DNA of 64,000 nt, taken from NCBI GenBank assembly GCA_902616645.1, contig CACMTO010000003.1:62001-126000 (forward strand), given 5' to 3'. Shown one piece after another: positions 53,857 to 63,002 of this stretch. Position 1 is the first letter of the stretch, and each line of letters starts with the position of its first letter. Both the position numbers and the translations under genes were made by a program. The notes beneath the pieces were generated by a model. It saw only the letters and a program-made list of their open reading frames with translations, was not told the origin of the DNA and searched no databases. Source of the DNA: an uncultured Pelagibacteraceae bacterium. GTDB lineage: Bacteria > Pseudomonadota > Alphaproteobacteria > Pelagibacterales > Pelagibacteraceae.

Positions 53857-55291
53857 TCCAAAACTTAAAGAAGAATGTGGTGTATTTGGTATAAGTAATA
53901 ATAAAGATGCCTCAGCGTTGACTGCTCTCGGTCTACACGCACTTCAACATCGGGGACAGGAGGGGTGCGGTATCGTGACCTTTGATGGTAAGAAATATTA
54001 TTCAGAAAAAAGATTTGGTTTAGTTGGTGATAATTTTAATAAAGAGGAAATTTTGAGTAAATTAAAAGGAAATTACGCTATTGGACATAATAGATACAGC
54101 ACTACTGGTGATAATATATTGAGAAACTTGCAGCCTTTCTTCGCTGATACAAACGCTGGTGGTATTGGAGTTGCACACAATGGAAACTTAACAAATTCTA
54201 TTTCTATAAGAAATAAGTTAGTTAATGATGGAGCAATATTTTATACTACGTCAGATACCGAAACTATAGTTAAACTTATAGCAAAGTCAAAAAGACCAAA
54301 TACGATTGATAAAATAGTTGAGGCAATTTTTCAAATTCAAGGTGGCTATGCTTTGGTAATGCTCACTCAAACCTCTCTTATTGGGGTTAGGGATCCATAT
54401 GGTATAAGACCTTTAGTGATTGGAAAACTTAAAGATAGCTATGTTTTATCCTCTGAAACTTGTGCATTAGATATTATTGGAGCAAAATTTGTAAGGGAAG
54501 TTGATAACGGAGAAATAGTTGTTATTGAAAATAACGATTTGAAAAGTATTAAACCCTTCCCCCCAAAAAAAGTTAGGCCATGTGTATTTGAGTATATTTA
54601 TTTTGCAAGACCGGATAGTATTTTAAATGGCAAAACAGCTTATGAGCACAGAAAAAATCTTGGAGCTCAACTTGCAAAAGAAAATGATATAGACTCAGAT
54701 ATAATAGTGCCTGTTCCTGACTCTGGCAATGCAGCTGCATTGGGTTTTGCACAACATTTAGGAAAAAATTTTGAACTAGGTCTAATCCGAAATCATTATG
54801 TTGGACGTACATTTATTGAACCGAGTCAAAAAATAAGGAGCTTAGGGGTAAAATTGAAATTGAATGCTAATCAAACAACAATTAAAAACAAAAAAATAAT
54901 ATTGATTGACGATTCATTGGTAAGAGGGACAACATCCCATAAAATAGTGAAAATGTTATATGACGCAGGCGCTAAAGAGGTTCATGTTAAAATAGCTTGT
55001 CCAGAAATAAAGTATCCTGATTTTTACGGAGTAGACACTCCAACTAAAAAAGAATTACTTGCTGCAAATAAAAATAACGATGAGATTTGTCAATATATAG
55101 GTGCTAAGTCATTAAAATTTTTGTCTTTAGATGGTATGTATAAGGCGATAGGTTTTGAAAAAAGAAATCAAACCTACCCACAATTGACTGATCATTATTT
55201 TACTGGAGATTATCCTGTCAAACCAATCGATGAGCTTGGTGATAACAAAATCACTCAACTATCATTACTGAGTTCGGCATCTAATAACTAA
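53810..55291 (+). CDS. purF: Amidophosphoribosyltransferase (PurF)
   Basis: A 493-residue first enzyme of purine synthesis. The N-terminal Ntn glutaminase nucleophile is C23 in KEECGVFGI, implying a 22-residue cleaved propeptide as in B. subtilis-type PurF. ALQHRGQEGCGI, the PRPP loop IILIDDSLVRGTTSHKIVKM and IIVPVPDSGNAAALGF are canonical. The propeptide and overall layout are of the Fe-S-cluster type, but three of four cluster cysteines appear replaced (details in findings). The ATG overlaps cvpA; a TTG codon 12 could be an alternative start. Confidence 0.95.
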   Translation: MKKHIKTLKKKLKIFNPKLKEECGVFGISNNKDASALTALGLHALQHRGQEGCGIVTFDGKKYYSEKRFGLVGDNFNKEEILSKLKGNYAIGHNRYSTTGDNILRNLQPFFADTNAGGIGVAHNGNLTNSISIRNKLVNDGAIFYTTSDTETIVKLIAKSKRPNTIDKIVEAIFQIQGGYALVMLTQTSLIGVRDPYGIRPLVIGKLKDSYVLSSETCALDIIGAKFVREVDNGEIVVIENNDLKSIKPFPPKKVRPCVFEYIYFARPDSILNGKTAYEHRKNLGAQLAKENDIDSDIIVPVPDSGNAAALGFAQHLGKNFELGLIRNHYVGRTFIEPSQKIRSLGVKLKLNANQTTIKNKKIILIDDSLVRGTTSHKIVKMLYDAGAKEVHVKIACPEIKYPDFYGVDTPTKKELLAANKNNDEICQYIGAKSLKFLSLDGMYKAIGFEKRNQTYPQLTDHYFTGDYPVKPIDELGDNKITQLSLLSSASNN

Positions 55292-55849
55292 ATGAAAAAA
55301 GTAAGTTTCACAGAAATGAAAAATGGTACAAAAGCAGATTATCTCTTTCTAGATAAGCATGAAAAGAACTTTGCAAGTAAGACTGCCGATAGAATATTAA
55401 AATTTATGTCTACTTTAACAGAAACATTAGAAGGTTATCAAGTTTCAAGGTTAGAGCACTCCTTACAAAGTGCAACTAGAGCTTATAAAAATGGTGAAAG
55501 TGAGGAGATGGTAGTAGCAGCTTTACTACATGATATAGGGGATGAGCTTGCACCAATGAATCACTCTGAATATGCCGCGGCTATTTTAAAACCGTATGTA
55601 TCAGAAAAAACTCACTGGATAATTGAAAAACATGGAGAATTCCAAATGTATTATTATGCACATCATCTAGGAGGAGATAAAAATAAAAGAGATAAATATA
55701 AAGGACATAAATACTTTCAAGACACTATAAATTTTTGTGAAAAGTATGACCAAAATTCATTTGATCCAAATTATAAATCGTTTTCATTAAAGTTTTTTAA
55801 ACCAATAGTTAGAAAAATCTTTGCAAGAAAACCTTACTCTTTACTTTGA
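55292..55849 (+). CDS. HD-domain protein (possible mixed-valence diiron oxygenase-like)
   Basis: A 185-residue HD-fold protein. All six potential dinuclear metal ligands are present: H56 in LEHSLQSA, H80-D81 in LLHDIGD, H91 in MNHSEY, H114 in IEKHGEF and D153 in CEKYDQN. The LEHSLQ...LLHDIGD pattern resembles the PhnZ/TmpB group of HD oxygenases, but the PhnZ substrate Tyr/Glu pair (YxxE before LEH) is not conserved. It could be a phosphohydrolase or oxygenase of unknown substrate. It begins at the base after the purF stop and is followed by gshA. Confidence 0.75.
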   Translation: MKKVSFTEMKNGTKADYLFLDKHEKNFASKTADRILKFMSTLTETLEGYQVSRLEHSLQSATRAYKNGESEEMVVAALLHDIGDELAPMNHSEYAAAILKPYVSEKTHWIIEKHGEFQMYYYAHHLGGDKNKRDKYKGHKYFQDTINFCEKYDQNSFDPNYKSFSLKFFKPIVRKIFARKPYSLL

Positions 55850-55879
55850 ATTTTTTAATTAATTACTATTCAAAACTCA

Positions 55880-57172
55880 ATGATTACAAAAAAAGAGCAA
55901 ATTATAGAATATTTTAAATCTGGGGTTAAGCATACTACTAATTTTAAAATTGGGATTGAACACGAAAAGTTTCTTTTTAATAACCAAAATAATACAAGAG
56001 TAAACTATAAACGTATAAAAGAAATGTTCACAGCCTTACTAGAATTTGGTTGGAATCCAATTTACGAAAAGGATAATATTATTGGATTAAATAAAGGAAA
56101 AAAAAACATAACCCTTGAGCCTGGAAACCAAATAGAATTATCTGGTGAAAAATTGAATAATATCCACGAGGCATGCTCCGAGTCTCATGACTATTTATTT
56201 GAGTTAAGGCAAGTTACTAAAAAACTAAATATTAATATTGTAAGTACTGGTTTTGACCCAATATCAAAAATAAATGAAGTCCCCAACAATCCAAAACTTC
56301 GTTATAAATTAATGACAAAAGATATGCCATTAGATGGTAAATCAAGTTTAGATATGATGTATCGAACTTGTGGCACTCAATTGAATATTGACTACAATTC
56401 TGAGGAAGACTTTATAAAAAAATTTCAAATAGTAAATTCAATAGTTCCAATTTCAATTGCATTATTTGCAAATTCATCGATCGTTGAAAAAAAAAATAGT
56501 AACTATTTATCTTACAGGTCAAAAGTTTGGCAGAATACTTCTCGTGGTGGATTACCAAAACTATTTTTTGATAGATTAAATTTTGAAAATTATGCAGAAT
56601 TTGTTATGAATTTTCCGATCCTGTTTATTGAAAATAAAGGAGTTTATATTTCAGGGAGGAAATATTTATTTAAAGATTTCATGAATGGTAAAATTGATGA
56701 GATTTCTAATAGATTGCCGACAGAAAGAGATCTAAGTATACACCTAAGTACAATATTTACTGAAAATAGATTAAAAAAATACATTGAAATTAGATCAATG
56801 GATACTTGTGGTTGGGACTGTTTGTGTTCTGGTCCAGCTTTTTATATGGGAATTTTATATGGAAATGTTGATGAAACTTATAATTTAATTTCACAGTGGG
56901 ATAAAAACAAAATTATTAACGCTTATCTTGATGCTCCTCGAAAAGGATTTAATACACAGTTAATGGGTAAAGATCTTCTTTTTTGGGCTTCAACTTTATT
57001 AGATTTATCAAAAAAAGGTTTAGAAAATAGGGATATAATAAATAGACAAGGAAAAAATGAAACTTTATTTTTAAAACATCTTCAAAGAATAATTGATAAC
57101 AAAAAAACTAATGCAGATCATATGATTACTAGATTTTCTGAAAATGAAGATTTAAATGAATTATATGACTAA
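55880..57172 (+). CDS. gshA: Glutamate-cysteine ligase, plant/alphaproteobacterial type
   Basis: A 430-residue gamma-glutamylcysteine synthetase (COG3572 type), first step of glutathione synthesis. The N-terminal FKIGIEHEKFLF carries a conserved glutamate pair, followed by LEPGNQIELSG, the SSLDMMYRTCGTQLNIDY segment and IEIRSMDTCGW. Plant-type GshA can be redox-regulated by cysteines; several are present (MYRTC, SMDTC, WDCLC), without proof of a disulfide switch. Overlaps gshB by 8 bases. Confidence 0.92.
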   Translation: MITKKEQIIEYFKSGVKHTTNFKIGIEHEKFLFNNQNNTRVNYKRIKEMFTALLEFGWNPIYEKDNIIGLNKGKKNITLEPGNQIELSGEKLNNIHEACSESHDYLFELRQVTKKLNINIVSTGFDPISKINEVPNNPKLRYKLMTKDMPLDGKSSLDMMYRTCGTQLNIDYNSEEDFIKKFQIVNSIVPISIALFANSSIVEKKNSNYLSYRSKVWQNTSRGGLPKLFFDRLNFENYAEFVMNFPILFIENKGVYISGRKYLFKDFMNGKIDEISNRLPTERDLSIHLSTIFTENRLKKYIEIRSMDTCGWDCLCSGPAFYMGILYGNVDETYNLISQWDKNKIINAYLDAPRKGFNTQLMGKDLLFWASTLLDLSKKGLENRDIINRQGKNETLFLKHLQRIIDNKKTNADHMITRFSENEDLNELYD

Positions 57173-58091
57173 TAAAATAGTTGCAATTCAGGGAAATCAT
57201 CCCTCACAACTTAATCCAAAAACCGATACTAGTATTTTTTTAGCCTGTGAAATCCAAAAAAAAAAATACAGAATATTTTATTACGAGCCTAAAGATTTAT
57301 CAGTAGTAAATTCTAAAGTTTTTGCTGAAGGCTTTTTCATAAAATTTGATTATAAAAAAAAAAAAGTTTTCAATATATTGAAAAAACAAAAGTTAGATTT
57401 AACCAAATGTAAATTTATTTTAGTAAGACAAGATCCTCCTTTTAACTTGGAATATATCTCAACTACATATATTCTAGATTCAATTAAGAATAGAGTTAAA
57501 ATTGTAAATGACCCTACTTCAATAAGAAATATTTCAGAAAAACTTTTTTCCATTAAGTATCAAAAATACATGCCTCCCACTATTTTTTCCCAAAATTTAA
57601 CTGAAATTAAATCATTTATTAAAAATCACAAAAAGGTAGTCTTAAAGCCAATCCACAGCTACGGAGGTAATGACATTCATTTATTAATCAAATTTGACTT
57701 AAAATTTATTCAAAGATTTATAAAAAAACACAAATACATTATGTGTCAAAAGTATTTGTCAGAAATCAGTAAAGGCGATAAACGTATTTTCTTAATTAAC
57801 GGAAAGTTATGTGGTTCTATATCTAGAGTTCCTAAAAAAAATTCTTTTTTAAGTAATATGAGTAAAGGGGGGAAGCCAACTCTTGTGAAATTAACTAAAT
57901 TAGAAGAAAAAATTTCTAAAATTATTGCAAAAGATTTAAAAAAACAGATGATTTTTTTTGCGGGTGTTGATTTTATTGATCAAAAACTCAATGGTGATAT
58001 AAATATAACTTCTCCAACTGGATTAAAAACTTTCTATGATTTATCAGGAATTAATCTTGCTAAAACCTTTTGGAAAGAACTAAAAGTGTGA
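57165..58091 (+). CDS. gshB: Glutathione synthetase
   Basis: About 308 residues, ATP-grasp enzyme joining glycine to gamma-glutamylcysteine. Recognisable are LVRQDPPFNLEYI, NDPTSIRNISEKLF, VLKPIHSYGGNDI and FFAGVDFIDQKLNGDINITSPTG. Start ATG at 57165 (ATGACTAA) overlaps the gshA stop by 8 bases and is preferred over an in-frame ATG three codons earlier. This gives a compact gshA-gshB unit. It is followed by an EamA transporter with GTGA overlap. Confidence 0.93.
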   Translation: MTNKIVAIQGNHPSQLNPKTDTSIFLACEIQKKKYRIFYYEPKDLSVVNSKVFAEGFFIKFDYKKKKVFNILKKQKLDLTKCKFILVRQDPPFNLEYISTTYILDSIKNRVKIVNDPTSIRNISEKLFSIKYQKYMPPTIFSQNLTEIKSFIKNHKKVVLKPIHSYGGNDIHLLIKFDLKFIQRFIKKHKYIMCQKYLSEISKGDKRIFLINGKLCGSISRVPKKNSFLSNMSKGGKPTLVKLTKLEEKISKIIAKDLKKQMIFFAGVDFIDQKLNGDINITSPTGLKTFYDLSGINLAKTFWKELKV

Positions 58092-58948
58092 ATAATTTGA
58101 CAGATCAACAAAAAGGATCGCTGCTCGCTTTTGTGGCAGTAATGTTTATTACACCCGACTCACTATTTATAAGGTTATCAAACGTCGATACATGGGGTTT
58201 AGTTTTTTATAGAGGTATAATTCCTTTTTTTACGGTTTTTGTTGGAATGTTACTGATTTATAAATTGAATTTTTTTAAAATTCTTATGGAAAGCGGATAT
58301 CATGGGCTTATTTACATAGGAACCTTTAGTATTACAAATATTACATTTGTTGTGTCAATTCAAAATACAAATGTGGCAAATACTCTTGTAATGATAGCAA
58401 CTGCGCCAATGTTATCAGCTATTTTTAGCGCATTTTTTTTAAAGGAAACACCTGATAAAAAAACTTGGATATCTATTATAATTACTTTCTTAGCAATAAT
58501 TTTCATTTTTTCTGACTCTTTAAAATTAGGTAATTTTTATGGGGATTTATTAGGTTTTATTACAGCTACTGGATTAGCTGTTGGAGCAGTAACAATAAGA
58601 TCTGCTAAATCTAAAAACCTTGTTCCCGCGGCAGTTGTTGGTAAGTTATTTGTAGCTATCTTTGCATTAATATTTATAGAAAGTTTTATTCTTGATAATA
58701 AAGACATCATAATAGTACCTTTGATGTGCATTTTATGTGTTGCAATACCTTTTGTGTTGGTAACCATCGCTCCAAGATTTATACCTGCAGCAGAAGTTAA
58801 TCTTTTTTTTCTATTAGAAACTATCATAGGTCCCATATGGGTTTGGTTGATAATAAAAGAGCAACCTAGTACAGAAACGCTAATCGGTGGTGCAATTATC
58901 GTTATTACTATAGCTATTCACTCTTTTTTGAAACTTAAGAATTCTTAA
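58070..58948 (+). CDS. EamA/DMT-superfamily transporter
   Basis: A 285-292-residue protein with ten hydrophobic helices in two EamA repeats, ending in a short basic tail. FLLETIIGPIWVWLIIKEQP near the C-terminus is typical of the group. The ATG at 58070 lies inside gshB; a GTG at 58088 forms a GTGA overlap with the gshB stop and may be the true start, giving VNNLTDQQKG. Coupling to gshA-gshB hints at a substrate linked to glutathione or related thiols, but this is guilt by association only. Confidence 0.83.
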   Translation: MERTKSVNNLTDQQKGSLLAFVAVMFITPDSLFIRLSNVDTWGLVFYRGIIPFFTVFVGMLLIYKLNFFKILMESGYHGLIYIGTFSITNITFVVSIQNTNVANTLVMIATAPMLSAIFSAFFLKETPDKKTWISIIITFLAIIFIFSDSLKLGNFYGDLLGFITATGLAVGAVTIRSAKSKNLVPAAVVGKLFVAIFALIFIESFILDNKDIIIVPLMCILCVAIPFVLVTIAPRFIPAAEVNLFFLLETIIGPIWVWLIIKEQPSTETLIGGAIIVITIAIHSFLKLKNS

Positions 58949-59006
58949 GTTTGTCACAATTAGGTCTTGATTTAATAATACATCGCAGATAAATACCGCA
59001 AATTTT

Positions 59007-60284
59007 ATGACTAAAGTTTTAAAAAATTCATGGGCTCTTTTTTTGGGAATGAGTTTTATAATGATGGCATATGGATTCCAAGGCTCATTGTTAGGTGTAA
59101 GAGCTGTACAAGAAGAATTTAGTTTGACTGCGACTGGTTTCATGATGTCAGGATATTTTGTTGGATATTTTATAGGTGCTGCAACTATACCTAATATAAT
59201 TTCGAGAGTTGGTCATATCAGAGTTTTTGCTGCTTTTGCATCGTTAGCTTCTTTGGTTATTCTAATTCATTCTATTTTAGTTCATCCATTTATATGGTTC
59301 ATATTAAGGTTTTTAACTGGAGTAAGTATGGTTTGTATTTATACAGTAGCTGAGAGTTGGTTAAATGATAGATCGAGTAATAAAAATAGAGGAAGCGTAT
59401 TATCAATCTATATGGTTATACTATATGGCTCTATTGGAATTGGAATGTTTTTACTTAATTTTAGTACACCGAAAAACTTTCAACCCTTTATTTTAATTTC
59501 AGTAATTACATCTATTGCATTAATACCAATCTTATTGACTAAGAAAAAACCACCCACATTTAAAAGAATTAAAGCAATGAAATTAAATGAATTATATGAA
59601 GCTTCTCCTTTTGGTATGGTGAGCTCTCTACTTTATGGAGCTGTTCAGTCTGCTTTATTTACACTACTTGCAGTTTATGCAACTGGCATGAATTTTACCA
59701 TTTTAGAGATATCGATCGTCACATTTCTATTAGCTATTTCAGGTGCAATTGCTCAATTTCCTGTTGGAAAAATTTCTGATATTTATGATAGACGTAAAGT
59801 AATTGTTATCAGTACATTTGGCGCAGCGATATTCTGCTTATTAACAATTTTAGTATCAAGACAAATGTATTTACCCGATGGTCTTGCAACTAGTAAAACA
59901 TGGTTTTACATATTTTTTATTTTATTTTCATTTTGTAGTCTACCAATGTTTTCATTAATTTTAGCTCATACTAATGATTATATATCAAAAGATAAATTTG
60001 TAGCCGCTGGAGCAGGTTTGCAATTTGTTTTTGGATTAGGTGCTATGAGTGGTCCATTTTTATGTTCTATCTTTATGGATTTAGTTGGTCAAAATGGATT
60101 TTTTATTTTTTGTTGTTTTTTTCATTCATTAATCGGTTTTTATGGAATTTATAGAATGAGAATTAGACAATCAATTGATAATCCTGATTCTCAGTTTGTA
60201 GCCATGCCCCAAACTATCACACCAGCTGGAATTGAATTAAACCCAACAACTGAACCAATTGAGGAACCTAAAAAAGAATATTAG
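59007..60284 (+). CDS. MFS transporter (YcaD-like group)
   Basis: A 425-residue major facilitator with about twelve helices. The LRFLTGVSMVCIYTVAESWLND segment (helix 4) and FPVGKISDIYDRRKVI (the loop between helices 8 and 9, with the GxxxDxxxRR/K motif) are typical of the YcaD/MFS_1 group. The C-terminus is an unusual Pro/Thr/Glu-rich tail (about 395-425). Substrate unknown. 58 bases separate it from the EamA gene upstream; it converges with cmk. Confidence 0.83.
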   Translation: MTKVLKNSWALFLGMSFIMMAYGFQGSLLGVRAVQEEFSLTATGFMMSGYFVGYFIGAATIPNIISRVGHIRVFAAFASLASLVILIHSILVHPFIWFILRFLTGVSMVCIYTVAESWLNDRSSNKNRGSVLSIYMVILYGSIGIGMFLLNFSTPKNFQPFILISVITSIALIPILLTKKKPPTFKRIKAMKLNELYEASPFGMVSSLLYGAVQSALFTLLAVYATGMNFTILEISIVTFLLAISGAIAQFPVGKISDIYDRRKVIVISTFGAAIFCLLTILVSRQMYLPDGLATSKTWFYIFFILFSFCSLPMFSLILAHTNDYISKDKFVAAGAGLQFVFGLGAMSGPFLCSIFMDLVGQNGFFIFCCFFHSLIGFYGIYRMRIRQSIDNPDSQFVAMPQTITPAGIELNPTTEPIEEPKKEY

Positions 60285-60294
60285 ATCAAAATAT

Positions 60295-60930
60295 TTAAAT
60301 TATTTTTTCAATATTTTTTGACATTTTTAATAAAACATCTTTTTTGGATAATTTATCTGTTTGAATTAAAATAGCACCCTTGACTTTCTTGAGTGGACTG
60401 TGTTTTCTTTTTTTATCCATGAAAGTTCGATTTTGAAGAGATTTTCTAACTTTTTTCAAAGAAACTCTTTTTTTAAGATCTAGCCATCGTCTGTAGCTTG
60501 CAACATCAATGTTGCATTTAAAATAAAATGCAATGTCATATTTTGGGTTTTTAGATAAAATCTTACTAGCTATATCGCGTCCCTCAACACAAATTTTTTT
60601 GTTTGATTTAATAATTTTTTTTTGAAAATTGTTTATTATATTTCTTACTTTTTTATCTTTAGCTAATGTAGAAACATGATTACTTATTTTTTCTGAATGT
60701 AAATTTAGTCTAGATATTTTTTTGTATGAAATAGTTTTAAATTTAGAATTTAAATATGAAATAACGTTCTTGGGTTTATTATTTAAAATTAGTTTACTTG
60801 CAAATCTATAAAGAAGCCCAGAATTAATTAATAATAACCCGTATTTTTTTGAAATAAGCTTTGCTGCTGTACTTTTTCCACTGGCTGACTCCCCATCACA
60901 AGCAATAATTAATTTATTAATTTTTTTCAC
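60295..60930 (-). CDS. cmk: Cytidylate kinase
   Basis: A 211-residue (d)CMP kinase. The P-loop CDGESASGKST and the LLLINSGLLYRFASKLI nucleotide region match the family, as do CVEGRDIASKIL and FYFKCNIDVASYRRW. The start is GTG at 60930 by sequence; a slightly internal start is possible but not evident. It is a free-standing gene: no aroA or rpsA is adjacent, unlike in many proteobacteria. The sequence is Lys-rich and somewhat divergent. Confidence 0.9.
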   Translation of the reverse strand: MKKINKLIIACDGESASGKSTAAKLISKKYGLLLINSGLLYRFASKLILNNKPKNVISYLNSKFKTISYKKISRLNLHSEKISNHVSTLAKDKKVRNIINNFQKKIIKSNKKICVEGRDIASKILSKNPKYDIAFYFKCNIDVASYRRWLDLKKRVSLKKVRKSLQNRTFMDKKRKHSPLKKVKGAILIQTDKLSKKDVLLKMSKNIEKII

Positions 60931-61107
60931 TAAAACTTATTAAAGTCTAGAATGGTCTATTGCAAAAAAAAATATCTAATTATTGACAATTTATGAAATA
61001 ATAGACACTTACAGGTTGAAACTCAATATAACCACCTAATTTTTTTTTTTTAATTCTTAGTATTGAATAGTTGTAATTTCTTTGTTCAAATAGATTTTTA
61101 AAAAAAA

Positions 61108-61860
61108 ATGTCTTACAAAAAAAAAATAAAAACCAAAACAAAAAAAAGAATAAGCTCTAGAAGTAGCGGTGGTTTAGCCAAGATAGCGACTTTAACAACA
61201 AGGTCTCTAAGCAGTGCAATAGTAAATTTTAAAAAAAATCAAGAACTAAAAAAAATTAAAGAAATAAAATTAAAAAAACTTGAGGAAAATAATGAGATTA
61301 TTAAAGAAAAAAAAGAGCTTAAGATCTGGGAAGAAAAATTAAAAAAAGAAAATAATAAAATTAGATTAAAAGAAGACGAATTAAAAGTTAAAGAAAACGA
61401 TTTGAAGTCTAAAGAAGACAAGCTTAAGTTAGAAAATGAGAGATTAATTAAAAAAGATGAGAACCTTATTTTATTAACAAACGATTTAAGAAACAAAGAA
61501 AAAGACCTTAAATTGAGAGATGAGGAACAAAATAGAAAAGATATTGATTTAAAAGCAAGAGAAGAAGAGCAAAAAAATAAAGAGTTAAAAGAAAAAAAAC
61601 GAAAAGATAAAGCACTTAAAGCGATTAAAGAAGAAGAAGAAAGACAAAAACAGTTAGAGTACATTAAAATAAAAGAGTGGGAAGAAAAGTTTGACAGAGA
61701 ACAAAAAGCCAAAGAATTAAAAGAGAGATTAAGAGACCAAAAACTTCGTGAAAAAGAATTGGAAAGGCTTAGATCATTTGAAAGTGAGCAAGAACCTGTA
61801 AAAAATAATTATTCATCAAGTCTTGAAAAATTTGAAATTGACGACTCAAAAAAAAATTAG
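61108..61860 (+). CDS. Lysine/glutamate-rich coiled-coil protein with tandem heptads
   Basis: A 250-residue protein of unknown function. Residues 1-20 are strongly basic (KKKIKTKTKKR plus a Ser/Gly run), 21-45 are neutral and may contact membrane or nucleic acid, and 46-225 form a highly charged coiled coil with at least ten in-register heptads (88-157). The last 25 residues are polar and acidic. There is no signal peptide or cysteine. It is divergent from cmk and converges with the amidinotransferase gene, with no operon partner. Any structural, DNA-binding or segregation role is guesswork. Confidence 0.65.
   Translation: MSYKKKIKTKTKKRISSRSSGGLAKIATLTTRSLSSAIVNFKKNQELKKIKEIKLKKLEENNEIIKEKKELKIWEEKLKKENNKIRLKEDELKVKENDLKSKEDKLKLENERLIKKDENLILLTNDLRNKEKDLKLRDEEQNRKDIDLKAREEEQKNKELKEKKRKDKALKAIKEEEERQKQLEYIKIKEWEEKFDREQKAKELKERLRDQKLREKELERLRSFESEQEPVKNNYSSSLEKFEIDDSKKN
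61369..61578 (+). repeat. Ten tandem coding heptads of the coiled-coil protein
   Basis: The bases encode residues 88-157 as ten seven-residue units, beginning KEDELKV, KENDLKS, KEDKLKL and later KEKDLKL, KDIDLKA. Leucine sits at position five in most, with charged residues elsewhere, giving an ideal coiled coil. The DNA units (21 bases) have diverged, so the repetition is clearer at protein level than in DNA. Confidence 0.7.
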
Positions 61861-61874
61861 TCTAATTTAATCCT

Positions 61875-62990
61875 TTACTGTTTTGGAAAATAATCTTTGA
61901 GTTTACCCTCTCTATAAACATCTGCAGTACAACAGTGTAAACCACCACCAAAAGCGTAAGCATCTCTTAAATCTATGGGTATTACTTCCATTCCAAGTTT
62001 ATCTAATTGATCTGCTTGGTATTTCTCAGTCTTTTCAACACAAACTGTTTTAGAATCTAGGATTAAAATGTTCATAGAAAGCCAAACTGACGAGTAACAT
62101 AAAGGTGGTGGCTCATTATGCGCCGGTTGTGCAGCATCAATAATTTCCCAACCATTATTTTCAAATAATTTCCTTTGTTCCTTAGGTAATTTTCTCTGAG
62201 GATTATTTATAATTAATCCTTCCTTTACTGGAGTAAATGTAGCATCAATGTGAATGGGATAAGGATCTCCTGGAAAATTAACTGCATGTACTCTATGATT
62301 CTTAAAGTGTCTTTGAAGCCAATCAATTCCTTTTAAATTAGTAGTGAAACCATGTTGTACAATTAAATCTTTTCCAAATCTTAAAACATCAGCTGCATCA
62401 AATAATGGTTCTTCCTCTGTTGTCACAAAAAACTTATCTTCTGTCCATTTAAGTCTTTTTTGAATGCCTATTTTATCAGATAGGTAATCTTTACGGTAAT
62501 CTGCATCTGTCAGCCTAGGTTTTGGTGCTGACTCATGTCTCATGTTTGGATCTTGGTTATAATATTTTTTTAAAATTGGTCTATAGCATAAATATTCGAA
62601 CCATCTACATCTATAGCTCATTGTTGCCTCTAATATCTCATTGCCGACTGTCAATAAAACATCTCTTGGGGGCATGCAGCCAAACATAGTTTTTGACTCC
62701 CAATCAGGTGTTGAAGTTTTTTGATTAAAGTTAATTGGTGTGGGCCTATCTACTTTTATGCCTCTTTTCATTAGAATATTTGAAAAATCATCTAATAATT
62801 GGTTTGCTTTATCAACAGTATCTTTGGTCCTAGGTCCAAACTTTCCTCTCATATCTGAATCCTCTGGTACTTTAGCATCTAATGCTGGCTCTGGAGCTGG
62901 TATACAAGTTCCATCAGCTCTGCCTACAATTACGTGTTTGAGCGGATCCCACTCGTTCCAACTATTAACAATTAACTTATTTATACTCAT
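61875..62990 (-). CDS. Glycine amidinotransferase-like enzyme (AGAT family)
   Basis: A 371-residue amidinotransferase close in pattern to eukaryotic L-arginine:glycine amidinotransferase, which makes guanidinoacetate and ornithine. The catalytic cysteine is C353 in GGGLHCCTADVYREG, with H247 in YPIHIDATF and D198/D201 in LFDAADVLRFGKD. WLSMNILILDSKTV also matches AGAT. Bacterial members use various acceptors, so glycine is an assumption. The gene lies 12 bases downstream of an EamA gene on the same strand, which may move its substrate or product. Confidence 0.87.
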   Translation of the reverse strand: MSINKLIVNSWNEWDPLKHVIVGRADGTCIPAPEPALDAKVPEDSDMRGKFGPRTKDTVDKANQLLDDFSNILMKRGIKVDRPTPINFNQKTSTPDWESKTMFGCMPPRDVLLTVGNEILEATMSYRCRWFEYLCYRPILKKYYNQDPNMRHESAPKPRLTDADYRKDYLSDKIGIQKRLKWTEDKFFVTTEEEPLFDAADVLRFGKDLIVQHGFTTNLKGIDWLQRHFKNHRVHAVNFPGDPYPIHIDATFTPVKEGLIINNPQRKLPKEQRKLFENNGWEIIDAAQPAHNEPPPLCYSSVWLSMNILILDSKTVCVEKTEKYQADQLDKLGMEVIPIDLRDAYAFGGGLHCCTADVYREGKLKDYFPKQ

Positions 62991-63002
62991 TCAATTTTTG
63001 AA

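Noticed and set aside
60983..60988. TTGACA upstream of the coiled-coil gene
   Set aside because: No -10 at a usable distance; the 177-base cmk/coiled-coil gap otherwise shows only A/T runs and a weak GGTT/AACC hairpin before a T-tract, too poor to call a terminator.
61239..61712. 157-codon minus-strand frame, Ser/Phe/Leu-rich
   Set aside because: It is the mirror of the Lys/Glu-rich coiled-coil codons (CTT/TTC/TCT), a composition artefact.
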